Source of the DNA: Lysobacter lycopersici
Lineage (GTDB): Bacteria > Pseudomonadota > Gammaproteobacteria > Xanthomonadales > Xanthomonadaceae
Length of the DNA stretch: 64,000 nt
Direction: 5' to 3'
NCBI RefSeq assembly: GCF_007556775.1
Contig: NZ_CP041742.1
Coordinates: 2,370,001-2,434,000, forward strand
Below, in pieces: positions 17,154-25,842 of the stretch. The position numbers were made by a program, and so were the translations under genes. How positions within the stretch are numbered: the first letter of the stretch is position 1; every line of letters starts with the position of its first letter. The notes beneath the pieces were generated by a model that was not told where the DNA came from, searched no databases, and saw only the letters and a list, made by a program, of their open reading frames with translations.

Positions 17154-18878
17154 TCAATCCTTGGTGACGCGGTTGATTTCGGCGAGGCTGGTCACGCCGT
17201 TCCTGACCTTGAGCAAGGCGGACTCGCGCAGGTCGCGGACACCGGATGCCCGGGCGGATTCGGTCAGCTGCTGGACGTTGCCGCCGGCGAGGATGATTTC
17301 CTGGATCTCGTCGGTCATCGGCATCACCTGGTAGATGCCGGTGCGGCCCTTGTAGCCGTCGGTGCAATCCTGGCAGCCGACCGCGTCGTACAGGGTCAGG
17401 CCGGCATGGATCTCGTCCGCGGTGAAGCCTTCGGCGAGCAGCGCGTGCTCGGGCAACTGCACCGGGCGCTTGCAGTCGTGCAGGCGGCGGGCGAGGCGCT
17501 GGGCGATGACCAGGCTCACCGACGAAGTGATGTTGAACGGCGCCACGCCCATGTTCATCAGGCGCGCGATGGTCTGCGGCGCGTCGTTGGTATGCAGCGT
17601 GGACAGCACCATGTGGCCGGTCTGCGCCGCCTTGACCGCGATTTCCGCGGTCTCGAGGTCGCGGATCTCGCCGACCATGATCACGTCCGGGTCCTGGCGC
17701 AGGAAGCTGCGCAGCGCGGCGGCGAAGGTCATGCCGCGCTTCACGTTCATCTGCACCTGGTTGATGCCGGAGACGCGGATTTCGACCGGGTCCTCGACCG
17801 TGGAGATGTTGCGTTCCTCGTCGTTGAGGATGTTGAGCGCGGTGTAAAGCGACACGGTCTTGCCCGAGCCGGTGGGGCCGGTGACCAGCACCATGCCGTA
17901 GGGCTTCTTGATCGCGTCGAGGAACAGCTGTTTCTGGTCGTCCTCGTAGCCGAGCTTGTCGATGCCGAGCTTGGCCGCGCCGGCGTCGAGGATGCGCAGC
18001 ACGATCTTCTCGCCGAACAGGGTCGGCAGGGTGCTGACGCGGAAGTCGATCTGCTTGCTCTTGCTCAGGTTGAGCTTGATGCGGCCGTCCTGCGGCACGC
18101 GCTTCTCGGCGATGTCCAGCTGCGCCATCACCTTCAGGCGCGCGGCGATGCGCGAATGCAGCTTCACCGGCACGCGCGCGATCTGCTTGAGGATGCCGTC
18201 GATGCGCACCCGCACCCGGTATTCGGTTTCGTAGGGTTCGAAGTGGATGTCGGAGGCGCCCTTGCGGATTGCGTCCACCAGCACCTTGTTGACGAACTTC
18301 ACCACCGGGGTGTCGTCGCCCTTGGCGTCGACGCCGGCTTCGGAACTCAGGTCGTCGTCGCCGCCGCTGACCTCGAGGCCTTCGAGTCCCTCGGAATCGC
18401 CCATCGCGTCGTTGAGCGCGTCGGCGGTTTCCAGCCAGCTGTCGATGGTGCGGCGGATCTTCTCGTCGTCGACGAGGATCGCCTCGACGGTGAGGTTGGT
18501 GTGGAACTTGATCTCGTCCAGCGCGCGGGTGTTGGTCGGGTCGCTCAGGCCCACGAACAGCCGGCCGCCGCGCTTGAACATCGGCAGCACGGCGTGCTGG
18601 CGCACCAGCTCCTCGCGCACCAGCTTGATCGCGGACTGCGCCGGGTCGAGGGTGCCGACGTCGAAGATCGGCATGCCGAACTCGATCGAGTTCGCCGCGG
18701 CCAGCGCGGCCGAGGTCACCAGTTTCTTTTCCAGCAGGTAGCCGGCGACCGGGCGCTTCTCCTGGCTGGCGATATCGAGCGCCTCGCGCGCGGACGCCTC
18801 GTCCAGATTGCCGTCCAGCACCAGGCGCCGGGCGATGCCGGTGATGCCCACCAGGTTCGCGCTTGCGACGGTCGCCAT
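17154..18878 (-). CDS. pilB: Type IV pilus assembly ATPase PilB
   Basis: This hexameric extension ATPase (574 aa) powers pilin polymerisation. The N-terminal MshEN-type domain (about residues 10-170) may bind cyclic-di-GMP. Walker A is GPTGSGKT (about 331-338), the Asp box is STVEDPVEIR, and Walker B is DPDVIMVGEIRD. A tetracysteine zinc motif (CKRP...CQDCTDGYKGRTG) lies near the C-terminus. The start is ATG 18878, with no in-frame ATG nearby upstream. In this genome the pilin genes are not adjacent: they lie 13 kb away beyond a glycan block. Confidence 0.97.
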   Translation of the reverse strand: MATVASANLVGITGIARRLVLDGNLDEASAREALDIASQEKRPVAGYLLEKKLVTSAALAAANSIEFGMPIFDVGTLDPAQSAIKLVREELVRQHAVLPMFKRGGRLFVGLSDPTNTRALDEIKFHTNLTVEAILVDDEKIRRTIDSWLETADALNDAMGDSEGLEGLEVSGGDDDLSSEAGVDAKGDDTPVVKFVNKVLVDAIRKGASDIHFEPYETEYRVRVRIDGILKQIARVPVKLHSRIAARLKVMAQLDIAEKRVPQDGRIKLNLSKSKQIDFRVSTLPTLFGEKIVLRILDAGAAKLGIDKLGYEDDQKQLFLDAIKKPYGMVLVTGPTGSGKTVSLYTALNILNDEERNISTVEDPVEIRVSGINQVQMNVKRGMTFAAALRSFLRQDPDVIMVGEIRDLETAEIAVKAAQTGHMVLSTLHTNDAPQTIARLMNMGVAPFNITSSVSLVIAQRLARRLHDCKRPVQLPEHALLAEGFTADEIHAGLTLYDAVGCQDCTDGYKGRTGIYQVMPMTDEIQEIILAGGNVQQLTESARASGVRDLRESALLKVRNGVTSLAEINRVTKD

Positions 18879-18992
18879 CGACCCCAGCCTCTTCAGACTC
18901 CCCTTCCGGACTTTACCGCAAACCCGTGCGGCGCGAACACAATCTGCCCGGCAGGGCCTGTTTCCGGCTAGTCTCTGCCGGGGGAACAGGCG

Positions 18993-19856
18993 ATGGGTGC
19001 GATGGACGTCACAGTGGTGTTGCCGGCCAGGAACGAAGTCGAGGGGTTGCAGCGCACGTTGCCGGCCCTGCGCGCGGCCTTGCCCGGGGCCGAGGTCATC
19101 GTCGTCGACGACGGTTCCACCGATGCCACCGCCGAGGTGGCCGCCGCGCACGGTGCGCGGGTGCTCGCCAATCCCTACGCCATGGGCAACGGCGCCGCGA
19201 TCAAGCGCGGGGCGCGGGCCGCGGGCGGCGAGGTCATCGTGTTCATGGACGCCGACGGCCAGCACGACCCGGCCTGCATCGCGCAACTGCTGGCCAAGCT
19301 GGGCGAAGGCTTCGACATGGCGGTCGGCGCGCGCGGCCGCGACGGCCAGGCCAACGCCGGCCGCGGCCTCGCCAACGCGCTCTACAACCGGCTCGCCAGC
19401 TGGATGACCGGGCACGAGGTGCTCGACCTCACCTCCGGCTTCCGCGCGGTCCGCGCGGATCGCTTCCGCGAGTTCCTGCACCTGTTGCCCAACGGTTTCA
19501 GCTATCCCACCACCAGCACCATGGCCTTCTTCCGCAGCGCCTATCCGGTCGCCTACGTTCCGGTGCCGGTGGCGCGCAGGTTGGGCACCAGCAGCCACAT
19601 CCGCCCGCTCAAGGACGGCATCCGCTTCCTGCTGATCATCTTCAAGATCGCCACGCTGTATTCGCCGGTGAAGCTGTTCGCGCCCGCGGCGCTGGCGTTC
19701 TTCCTCACCGGCCTCGGCTACTACGCCTGGACCTTTTTCCACGACCACCGCTTCACCAACATGAGCATGCTGCTGTTCAGCGCCTCGGTGATCGTGTTCC
19801 TGATCGGGCTGGTGTCGGAGCAGATCACGGCGCTGACGTATCGGCGCGATGCCTGA
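18993..19856 (+). CDS. GT2 family glycosyltransferase (dolichyl-phosphate mannosyltransferase-like)
   Basis: This 287-aa transferase has a GT-A domain (VVDDGSTDATAE near residue 38, DADGQHDP near 86) and two C-terminal membrane segments (about 225-250 and 255-275). Such proteins often transfer a hexose to polyprenyl phosphate on the cytoplasmic face, producing a donor for GT-C enzymes. Spacing of GGGGA upstream supports ATG 18993. It begins a plus-strand trio in which the next gene overlaps by 8 nt. The presence of GT-C-like proteins in the same block (28468-32378) makes a lipid-linked sugar donor plausible. The sugar is unknown. Confidence 0.85.
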   Translation: MGAMDVTVVLPARNEVEGLQRTLPALRAALPGAEVIVVDDGSTDATAEVAAAHGARVLANPYAMGNGAAIKRGARAAGGEVIVFMDADGQHDPACIAQLLAKLGEGFDMAVGARGRDGQANAGRGLANALYNRLASWMTGHEVLDLTSGFRAVRADRFREFLHLLPNGFSYPTTSTMAFFRSAYPVAYVPVPVARRLGTSSHIRPLKDGIRFLLIIFKIATLYSPVKLFAPAALAFFLTGLGYYAWTFFHDHRFTNMSMLLFSASVIVFLIGLVSEQITALTYRRDA

Positions 19857-21087
19857 CGCAAGGCGTCCCGGTGCAGCGGACGCGCGTCCGCGCCTGCTGG
19901 TGCTCGCGTCCACCTATCCGCGCTGGCCGGGCGACCCGGAGCCGGGCTTCGTGCACGAGCTGGCGAAACGCCTTGCGGATCGTTTCCGCGTGATCGCCCT
20001 GGTGCCGCACGCGCCCGGCGCGAAGCGGCGCGAATGCATGGATGGCGTCGATGTCGTGCGCTACCGCTATGCGCCGCGGCGCATGGAAACCCTGGTCAAC
20101 GACGGCGGCATCGTCACCAACCTGCGCCGCGCGAAATGGAAGCTGCTGCTGGTCCCGGCGTTCGTGCTCGCGCAGGCGTGGGCCACGTGGCGACTGCTGC
20201 GTCGCGAGCGCATCGATGTCGTCCACGCGCACTGGTTGTTGCCGCAGGGCCTGGTCGCGGCCTTGCTGCAATCGCTGCCGGGGCGCAAGGTTCCGTTCGT
20301 GGTCACTTCGCACGGTGCCGACTTGTACGCGCTGCGCGGCAAGGCGCTCGACGCGCTGAAGCGCTTCGTCGTCGCGCGCGCCGCGTCCGTCACCGTGGTC
20401 AGCAGTGCGATGCTCGACCGGCTCGCCGCGATCGGCGCCGATGCGGGCAAGGTCTCGGTGCTGTCGATGGGGGTCGACCTCGCGCAGCGTTTCGCGCCGG
20501 ATCCGTCGGTACCGCGTTCCGACCGCGAGCTGCTGTTCGTCGGGCGCCTGGTCGAAAAGAAAGGGCTTCGCCACCTGCTCGATGCGATGCCCGCGGTCCT
20601 GCGCGCGCATCCGGATGCGCGCCTCGTGGTCGCCGGTTTCGGCCCGGAGGAGGGCGCGCTGCGGGAACAGGCGCGCAGCCTTGGCCTGGAACATGCAGTG
20701 CGTTTCCTCGGCGCGGTGCCGCAGGCGGAACTGCCGTCGCTGTACCGGCGCGCGGCGCTGTTCGTGGCGCCTTTCGTGCGCGCCGAATCCGGCGACGAGG
20801 AAGGCCTGGGGCTGGTGCTGGTGGAAGCGATCGGCTGCGGTTGCCCGGTCGTGGTCGGCAACGTGGCGGCGATGGGCGAGGTGTTCGGCGCGGAACTGCC
20901 CACGGTCGCGGTCGATGCGCGCGATGCGCAGGCCCTGGCCGCGCGCATCGGCGCCGCGCTGGACGATCCCGACGCCCGCCGCGATTCCGCGGAAAGGCTG
21001 CGTGCCACCGTGGTCGGCAGGTTCGGCTGGGAACGCGTCGCCGATGCCTACGCGGGGTTGCTGTCGCGCGCGCGGGGCGCGGCATGA
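19849..21087 (+). CDS. GT4 family glycosyltransferase
   Basis: This 412-aa GT-B enzyme has an N-terminal acceptor domain (LVLASTYPRWPGDPEPGFV) and a C-terminal nucleotide-sugar domain (LLFVGRLVEKKGLRHLLDA). The Glycos_transf_1 acidic motif ESGDEEGLGLVLVEAIGCG is intact. It acts in the cytoplasm on an unknown acceptor, most likely a lipid-linked oligosaccharide. The gene overlaps its upstream neighbour by 8 nt and the downstream phosphotransferase by 4 nt (ATGA), so the three are one translational unit. Confidence 0.88.
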   Translation: MPDARRPGAADARPRLLVLASTYPRWPGDPEPGFVHELAKRLADRFRVIALVPHAPGAKRRECMDGVDVVRYRYAPRRMETLVNDGGIVTNLRRAKWKLLLVPAFVLAQAWATWRLLRRERIDVVHAHWLLPQGLVAALLQSLPGRKVPFVVTSHGADLYALRGKALDALKRFVVARAASVTVVSSAMLDRLAAIGADAGKVSVLSMGVDLAQRFAPDPSVPRSDRELLFVGRLVEKKGLRHLLDAMPAVLRAHPDARLVVAGFGPEEGALREQARSLGLEHAVRFLGAVPQAELPSLYRRAALFVAPFVRAESGDEEGLGLVLVEAIGCGCPVVVGNVAAMGEVFGAELPTVAVDARDAQALAARIGAALDDPDARRDSAERLRATVVGRFGWERVADAYAGLLSRARGAA

Positions 21088-22259
21088 AGATCGACAGGCG
21101 CAATCCGGCGCACTGGCTGTTGCTCGCCGGTTTCTGGCTGCAGTCGGCGTTGGGCATCGCGCTGCGCCCGTTGCTGCGTTCGCGCGGAACCATCGTGCTG
21201 TACGGGCACAAGCTCAACGGCAACCTGCTGGCGCTGCATCGCTACATGCACGCGAATTCCGGCCTCGGGTTGCGCCCGGTGTTCCTGTCGATGGATCGCG
21301 ATTACCTGCGCGAACTGCAAGCGCAGGGCATCGATGCCTGCTGGGCCGGCGGCCCCGGCTGCGCCGCGTTGCTGGCGCGCGCGGAAGCGCTGGTGAGCGA
21401 CCACGGCCTGCATACGCTCGGGCCGTGGCGCGGCGTTTACCGCAAGTTCGGGCTGCGTTTCTTCGATGTCTGGCACGGCTTCGGCTTCAAGGGTTTCGAT
21501 GCCGACGACTACCGCACGCTGCGTCGCTACGACGAGGTCTGGGTCGCCTCGGAAACGCAGCGCGAGCAATACATTCGCATGGCCGAGTTCGATCCCGCCA
21601 TCGTCCGGCCCACCGGTTACGGCCGGACCGATGCGCTGGTGAAGCGCAGTCTCGATGCCGACGCGGTGAAGCGCAGCCTGGGGCTGGATCCGGACACCTG
21701 CGGCAAGCTGGTGTTGTTCGCGCCGACCTGGCAACAGGACGACCCGACGCGCAGCATGTTCCCGTTCGGGATGTCGGCCGGCGGTTTCCTCGATGCGCTT
21801 GAAGGTTTCGCGCAGTCGATGCGGGCCACGGTGCTGTTGCGCGCGCACCTCAACACTGCGCTGGAGGGCGGCGGCGGGCGCTCGTGCGTGGTGCAGGTTC
21901 CCTTCGCGCGGTTCCCGGATACCGAGGCGATCCTGTTCGCCTGCGATGCGCTGGTGTGCGATTGGTCCTCGATCGCGTTCGATTACCTGGTGCTCGACCG
22001 ACCCACGTTTTTCCTCGACGTGCCGGCGCCGTTCGCCAAGGGGCATTCGCTCGGGCCCGAATGCAGGTTCGGCCCGGTCGTGCCGGGGATGGATGCGTTG
22101 CTGGAAGGTTTGCGGAACGCGCTGGCCGATCCGCAAGGTTACTGGTCGGCGCACGGGCAAGCGCACCTGTCGACGAAGGACTACGTCTGGGGCGCTTACG
22201 CGGATGGCAACGCGACCCGCCGTTACGTCGAGCGGCTGCTGAGTTTCCGCGAACACTGA
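21084..22259 (+). CDS. CDP-glycerol/CDP-ribitol-type polyol-phosphotransferase (Glyphos_transf family)
   Basis: This 391-aa protein shows the motifs of TagB/TagF/TarL-type enzymes that move glycerol-phosphate or ribitol-phosphate from a CDP-activated donor. They are WHGFGFKGF (about residue 132), TGYGRTD, LFAPTWQQDD, and the C-terminal DWSSIAFDYLVLDRPTFF. The N-terminal hydrophobic patch suggests membrane association. A Bcs1-like CDP-ribitol synthase at 22293-23651 is encoded just beyond, so CDP-ribitol is the likeliest donor (inference). Such enzymes are typical of Gram-positive teichoic acids and of some Gram-negative capsules. It ends 33 nt before the convergent minus-strand operon. Confidence 0.82.
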   Translation: MKIDRRNPAHWLLLAGFWLQSALGIALRPLLRSRGTIVLYGHKLNGNLLALHRYMHANSGLGLRPVFLSMDRDYLRELQAQGIDACWAGGPGCAALLARAEALVSDHGLHTLGPWRGVYRKFGLRFFDVWHGFGFKGFDADDYRTLRRYDEVWVASETQREQYIRMAEFDPAIVRPTGYGRTDALVKRSLDADAVKRSLGLDPDTCGKLVLFAPTWQQDDPTRSMFPFGMSAGGFLDALEGFAQSMRATVLLRAHLNTALEGGGGRSCVVQVPFARFPDTEAILFACDALVCDWSSIAFDYLVLDRPTFFLDVPAPFAKGHSLGPECRFGPVVPGMDALLEGLRNALADPQGYWSAHGQAHLSTKDYVWGAYADGNATRRYVERLLSFREH

Positions 22260-22292
22260 CCGGCGCGAACCGCCGGCGACCTTCGCCAGCGG

Positions 22293-23651
22293 TCAGATGC
22301 GGATGTCGATGACTTCCCCGGTCGCGGGCGACATGCACGCCGACAAGGTGGCATGGGCCACCGATTCCGCGCTGAGCAGCATCTCGGCGGGTTCGACGCC
22401 GAAGTTCTCGGTCCGCATGGGCGTCGCGGTGCGTTCCGGGTTGATCGCGTTGATGCGAACGTTGAACGGCAGGAATTCCTCGCTCAAGGCCTGTGTCAGG
22501 TTGACCACCGCGGCCTTCGTCGCCGAATAGATGCTGTACCGCGCGCGGCCGCGCGTGTAGGAACTGGAAGTGAACAAGGCGATGCTGCCGCCTGTTCCGC
22601 GCATGGACTCGAACGCCTCGCGCGCGACGACGATGCTCCCGCGCAGGTTGGTCGAAAGCTGTTCGTCGATGGTCGCGTAATCCTGTCCTGTGATCAGCCC
22701 GGTGCGCAGGATGCCTGCGGTCGCGATCACCGAGTCGATGCGCCCGAACCGTTCGCGTGCATCGCGCAATGTGGCGCGAACCGCGTTTTCGTCGGAGATG
22801 TCGACGCCGCTGCCGCGCGAAGCCGCGACCACGTTGGCGCCGGCCGCAGCGGCGATGTCGTGGATGCTCTTGCCGATGCCGCGGCTCGCGCCGAAGACGA
22901 CGATGGTCTTGCCCGACAGGTCGAGGTTGGCGGTGCCATCGACGCGCCGTGAACGCAGCTGGAAGATCCGGTCCGCGAGATAGATGTCGGACGGATAGGT
23001 GATCTTGATGTTGTTGACGTCGCCGGCGACGACTTCGACCGGGCCGAGGCCGAAATGAAGGATGAGCCCGCAATCGTCGGTGACCTTGAGATTTGATTCC
23101 CGCGCTGCCAAGGCGTGCGCCTTGCGCAATACGCCGGAACGGAACGCCTGCGGCGTCTGCCCGAGGCGCAACCGCGACCGGTCGGGAATGTCCGCGATTG
23201 TGGAATCCTCGCTCACACGGATGATCGTGTCGCTGGCGGGAATCGCGGTGTCCACCGCATCGCCGCGGCCGAGCGCCTGCAGGCAGCGGTCGATGGTTCC
23301 ATGGTCGAGCAGCGGCCGCACCGCGTCGTGCACGAGGATTTTGTGGTCGTCGCCCGGCACGGCGGCGATGCCCGCCGCGGAACTCTGTTGCCGGGTTTCC
23401 CCGCCGATGACGATGCGCGAGACCTTCCCGTAGCCGGCGCGGACGCACGCCTCCTCGATGGTGCTTTTGTGTTCCCGCGAGGTGACCACGATGATTTCAT
23501 CGATGCCGGGATGCGTTTCGAAGCAGGCCAGCGTGTGTTCCAGCACGCTTTTGCCTGCGAGTTTCATGAGTTGCTTCGGCGTGTCGGACCGGAACCTGGA
23601 CCCGGTGCCGGATGCCAGGACGATGGCGACGTTCCTTTGCTGTTCTTTCAT
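22293..23651 (-). CDS. Bifunctional CDP-ribitol synthase (IspD-type cytidylyltransferase + SDR reductase, Bcs1-like)
   Basis: This 452-aa protein joins two domains. Residues 1-235 are an IspD-family cytidylyltransferase (ASGTGSRFRSDTPKQ at about 13-27, VHDAVRPL, TDDCGL). Residues about 245-452 are a short-chain dehydrogenase (VFGASRGIGKS nucleotide motif; catalytic YSATK). The same order is known from Haemophilus Bcs1, which reduces ribulose-5-phosphate to ribitol-5-phosphate and activates it to CDP-ribitol. The housekeeping IspD lacks an SDR domain, so a role in MEP isoprenoid synthesis is less likely. It is the last gene of a minus-strand operon and overlaps licD by 4 nt. Base composition is less GC-rich than that of flanking housekeeping genes. 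Confidence 0.85.
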   Translation of the reverse strand: MKEQQRNVAIVLASGTGSRFRSDTPKQLMKLAGKSVLEHTLACFETHPGIDEIIVVTSREHKSTIEEACVRAGYGKVSRIVIGGETRQQSSAAGIAAVPGDDHKILVHDAVRPLLDHGTIDRCLQALGRGDAVDTAIPASDTIIRVSEDSTIADIPDRSRLRLGQTPQAFRSGVLRKAHALAARESNLKVTDDCGLILHFGLGPVEVVAGDVNNIKITYPSDIYLADRIFQLRSRRVDGTANLDLSGKTIVVFGASRGIGKSIHDIAAAAGANVVAASRGSGVDISDENAVRATLRDARERFGRIDSVIATAGILRTGLITGQDYATIDEQLSTNLRGSIVVAREAFESMRGTGGSIALFTSSSYTRGRARYSIYSATKAAVVNLTQALSEEFLPFNVRINAINPERTATPMRTENFGVEPAEMLLSAESVAHATLSACMSPATGEVIDIRI

Positions 23652-24580
23652 GCGTCTTGCCCGTTGTTCGACATCGTCTGGGCCGTTGGCGAATCGGCCC
23701 TCGTGTCGAGGATGACGGAGGAAAAATGCATTGTGGGCCGTTTCGACGGCGGGTGCGGGGTCATATAGTCGTTCCCATAGAAGACCCGCAACACGCCATC
23801 CGGGTTGCGGGGCGCGGAAAACTCGGCGCCTTCGAAAACGATCCTGCCCGTCGGGTAGATGTCTTCCCTCCGGAAGATCCGCGTCCACCTCACGTCGAAG
23901 CCGTAGCCGGGGTTGCCCTTGCCCGATTCCCGGAACCGGCCGTGGATCAGGCATTTCCTCGCGAACGCGCGCCAGTATTTGACCGGCGTTTCGGCTGTGA
24001 GCAGGGGCGAGAACAGCTGGAGGAATCCGTGCAGGGCAAGCCCGATCCCGCGGAAGCGCCCGCCGCGGGGCGGAACGTGGATCTTGATCAGGACGAGATA
24101 AATGAACTTCGCGAGGCGCTCCAGCGTGAGGGCGGGTTGCGAAGCATGGAAGTCGTCGGCGGGGAAAACGTCGATGAAAACGCCGCGACCTTCGTGAACT
24201 GCGCTTGGCGTCTGGGCGATCCGGCTATATCGATCCCGGATTCGGCACGGCACGCTGTAGTCGCTGTCGCTGGAACTTGTCGTGGCTTCGAGTTCGAGAT
24301 CGCTGGGTAACTCGGTTTTCGCCATCTCGATGAAGCGGTCGAAGTCGCGCCGCGGCATGACGATGTCCACGTCGTCGTCCCACGGGATGAATCCCTTGTG
24401 GCGAACGGCGCCGAGCAGGGTGCCGCCGTCGAGCCAGTAGTCGATGCCATGCTTTCCGCAAAGATGATCGACGATCTTCATGATGCGGAGTTCGATGAGT
24501 TGCACGGAACGCAAGGCGGTTTCGCCAGCGTGCCTCTCGTCGGGGAACAGGGCGCTGCAGCTTTTCTGGTCGAACTGCAT
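23648..24580 (-). CDS. LicD family phosphotransferase
   Basis: This 310-aa protein contains the LicD signature DYWLDGGTLLGAVRHKGF followed by IPWDDDVDIVMPRRDFDRF (together about residues 47-83). It places an aspartate-rich nucleotidyltransferase-fold metal site early in the protein. Family members transfer phosphocholine (LicD) or, in animal fukutin and FKRP, ribitol-5-phosphate from CDP-activated donors to sugars. No choline kinase or transporter gene is seen nearby and a CDP-ribitol synthase overlaps it, so ribitol-phosphate transfer is the better guess here (inference). It starts 6 nt after the nucleotidyltransferase stop. GC content is low for the window. Confidence 0.87.
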   Translation of the reverse strand: MQFDQKSCSALFPDERHAGETALRSVQLIELRIMKIVDHLCGKHGIDYWLDGGTLLGAVRHKGFIPWDDDVDIVMPRRDFDRFIEMAKTELPSDLELEATTSSSDSDYSVPCRIRDRYSRIAQTPSAVHEGRGVFIDVFPADDFHASQPALTLERLAKFIYLVLIKIHVPPRGGRFRGIGLALHGFLQLFSPLLTAETPVKYWRAFARKCLIHGRFRESGKGNPGYGFDVRWTRIFRREDIYPTGRIVFEGAEFSAPRNPDGVLRVFYGNDYMTPHPPSKRPTMHFSSVILDTRADSPTAQTMSNNGQDA

Positions 24581-24586
24581 GCGTGA

Positions 24587-25264
24587 TCAGCGAGAGCTGT
24601 CGATCGACTTCACGAACTCGCGCGCGATTTCCAGATCCGCCGCTGTGTCGATTTCGCGGAGATCGAGAACCGCGGCATTCAACGGAATGCTTTCTTCCAG
24701 CTTTTCGTAGACATAGCCCGTTGCGTTGTCGAGCATCCGTGCCGGGCCGGCAACAACATTCGCCCACTCGAATTTGCGCCCGGGTTCGCGAGTGAAGGAC
24801 TTGATGAGCTTTTCGCCCTGGGATGTTTCACCCTGGTCGAGGTCGACGTTCACCGGGTTTTCGCTCAGGCTCGGCGCAATCGCGGCGAGGATTCCGGTCG
24901 TTCCGGCCTTGCCGATGAATTCCCGCATGGAATCTGGGGCAATGATGAGGTCGCCGTCCAGGAACAACGTTTTTCCTTCGAGACCCTGCGCCCCGAGCGC
25001 CATGCTCTGCACGGTGTTGGTCGTGCGGTAATCGGGATTCCTGACGATCACGACCCGGCGATGGAGCTTGGAACACAGGTTGATGATCAGTTCTTCGCGA
25101 TAGCCGACGACGACGTGGATACGATCCACGTGTTCTTCCAGCGTTCCGATCAAGCGGCTCAGGAGCGTCTGCCCGCCAAGTTCAAGCATGCATTTCGGCA
25201 AGCCATGGCCGAGCCTGGAGCCCAGTCCCGCGGCGGCGATTACAGCGTGTTCAACAGCTTGCAC
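24587..25264 (-). CDS. MobA/LicC-like nucleotidyltransferase
   Basis: This 225-aa NTP-transferase has the N-terminal signature AAAGLGSRLGHGLPKCML (about residues 10-27) and the LFLDGDLII metal aspartates. The closest themes are sugar-phosphate or phosphocholine/phosphonate cytidylyltransferases (LicC, PntC). The real substrate is unknown. The start appears to be GTG 25264, overlapping the end of the HAD gene by 25 nt, which implies coupled translation and related function. With HAD and LicD neighbours, it may make a second CDP- or NDP-activated head group. Confidence 0.75.
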   Translation of the reverse strand: MQAVEHAVIAAAGLGSRLGHGLPKCMLELGGQTLLSRLIGTLEEHVDRIHVVVGYREELIINLCSKLHRRVVIVRNPDYRTTNTVQSMALGAQGLEGKTLFLDGDLIIAPDSMREFIGKAGTTGILAAIAPSLSENPVNVDLDQGETSQGEKLIKSFTREPGRKFEWANVVAGPARMLDNATGYVYEKLEESIPLNAAVLDLREIDTAADLEIAREFVKSIDSSR

Positions 25265-25842
25265 AGGGCATCCCCGTCATGGACCACGAAATTTGATTCG
25301 GCAATCGCGGCCGGCATCGGGCTGTGGGTTCCCCCGAACGCGATTGCCGTGTCGGCAGCCCTGAACATCGGTACGTCGTTGGAGCCGTCGCCGATGGCAA
25401 TGACGCGGTCGAAACCGCGGTTGCGGATGCTCTTGACCGCTTCGCCCTTGTCGAGGATATGTCGAAGGCTGATCACGCCGTTCTTGGCGGTGGCCAGCGA
25501 TGTATGCCCTCCACACCCGATTCGTTCGATAAGTTGGTTTACCCAGATATCCAGGTTGCCCGTGACGACGAAGCATTGGTCCGGCCTGGACTGGATGAAT
25601 GCCGAGAGCCTTGGGTCGACCTGAATGTCATTGATGATGCCGTGCACGGTTTGCAGCGGTACTTGCCCGAGGATGGCGACGCGCAAGCGCAACGACTCCT
25701 CGAACGTGAGCAATCCTTCCATGGTGATGCGGGTCAACGTGGCGATTTCTTCCGAGATCCCCAGCTCCGCGGCAATGCACGGCAGGATTTCGACAGTGGT
25801 GAGCGTTCCGTCGAGATCGAAGCAGTAAGCGGTACGGTTCAT
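25240..25842 (-). CDS. HAD family phosphatase (SerB-like)
   Basis: This 200-aa HAD-superfamily hydrolase has motif I CFDLDGTLT (D9 and D11), motif II FVVTGN, a lysine around KGEAVK, and motif IV GDGSNDVPMF. The helical cap is the C1 type used by phosphoserine-phosphatase-like enzymes. The start ATG at 25842 overlaps the methyltransferase stop (ATGA); an in-frame ATG at 25863 would lie inside that gene. The substrate is probably a small phosphorylated metabolite in the glycan pathway, since it is translationally locked between the methyltransferase and the nucleotidyltransferase. Confidence 0.8.
   Translation of the reverse strand: MNRTAYCFDLDGTLTTVEILPCIAAELGISEEIATLTRITMEGLLTFEESLRLRVAILGQVPLQTVHGIINDIQVDPRLSAFIQSRPDQCFVVTGNLDIWVNQLIERIGCGGHTSLATAKNGVISLRHILDKGEAVKSIRNRGFDRVIAIGDGSNDVPMFRAADTAIAFGGTHSPMPAAIAESNFVVHDGDALCKLLNTL

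Noticed and set aside
15026-17167. A 713-codon plus-strand frame opposite pilD and pilC
   Set aside because: It is antisense to two complete, well-recognised pilus genes. The translation is rich in His, Gln, Asp and Arg without any motif.
22293-23651. Housekeeping IspD of the MEP isoprenoid pathway
   Set aside because: The C-terminal SDR domain and the location among LicD and polyol-phosphotransferase genes fit the Bcs1 type better. ispD is normally next to ispF or ftsB.
23648-25264. Complete lic-type phosphocholine pathway
   Set aside because: LicD-like and possibly LicC-like proteins are present but no choline kinase (LicA) or choline transporter (LicB) is seen, so phosphocholine decoration is not supported from this window.
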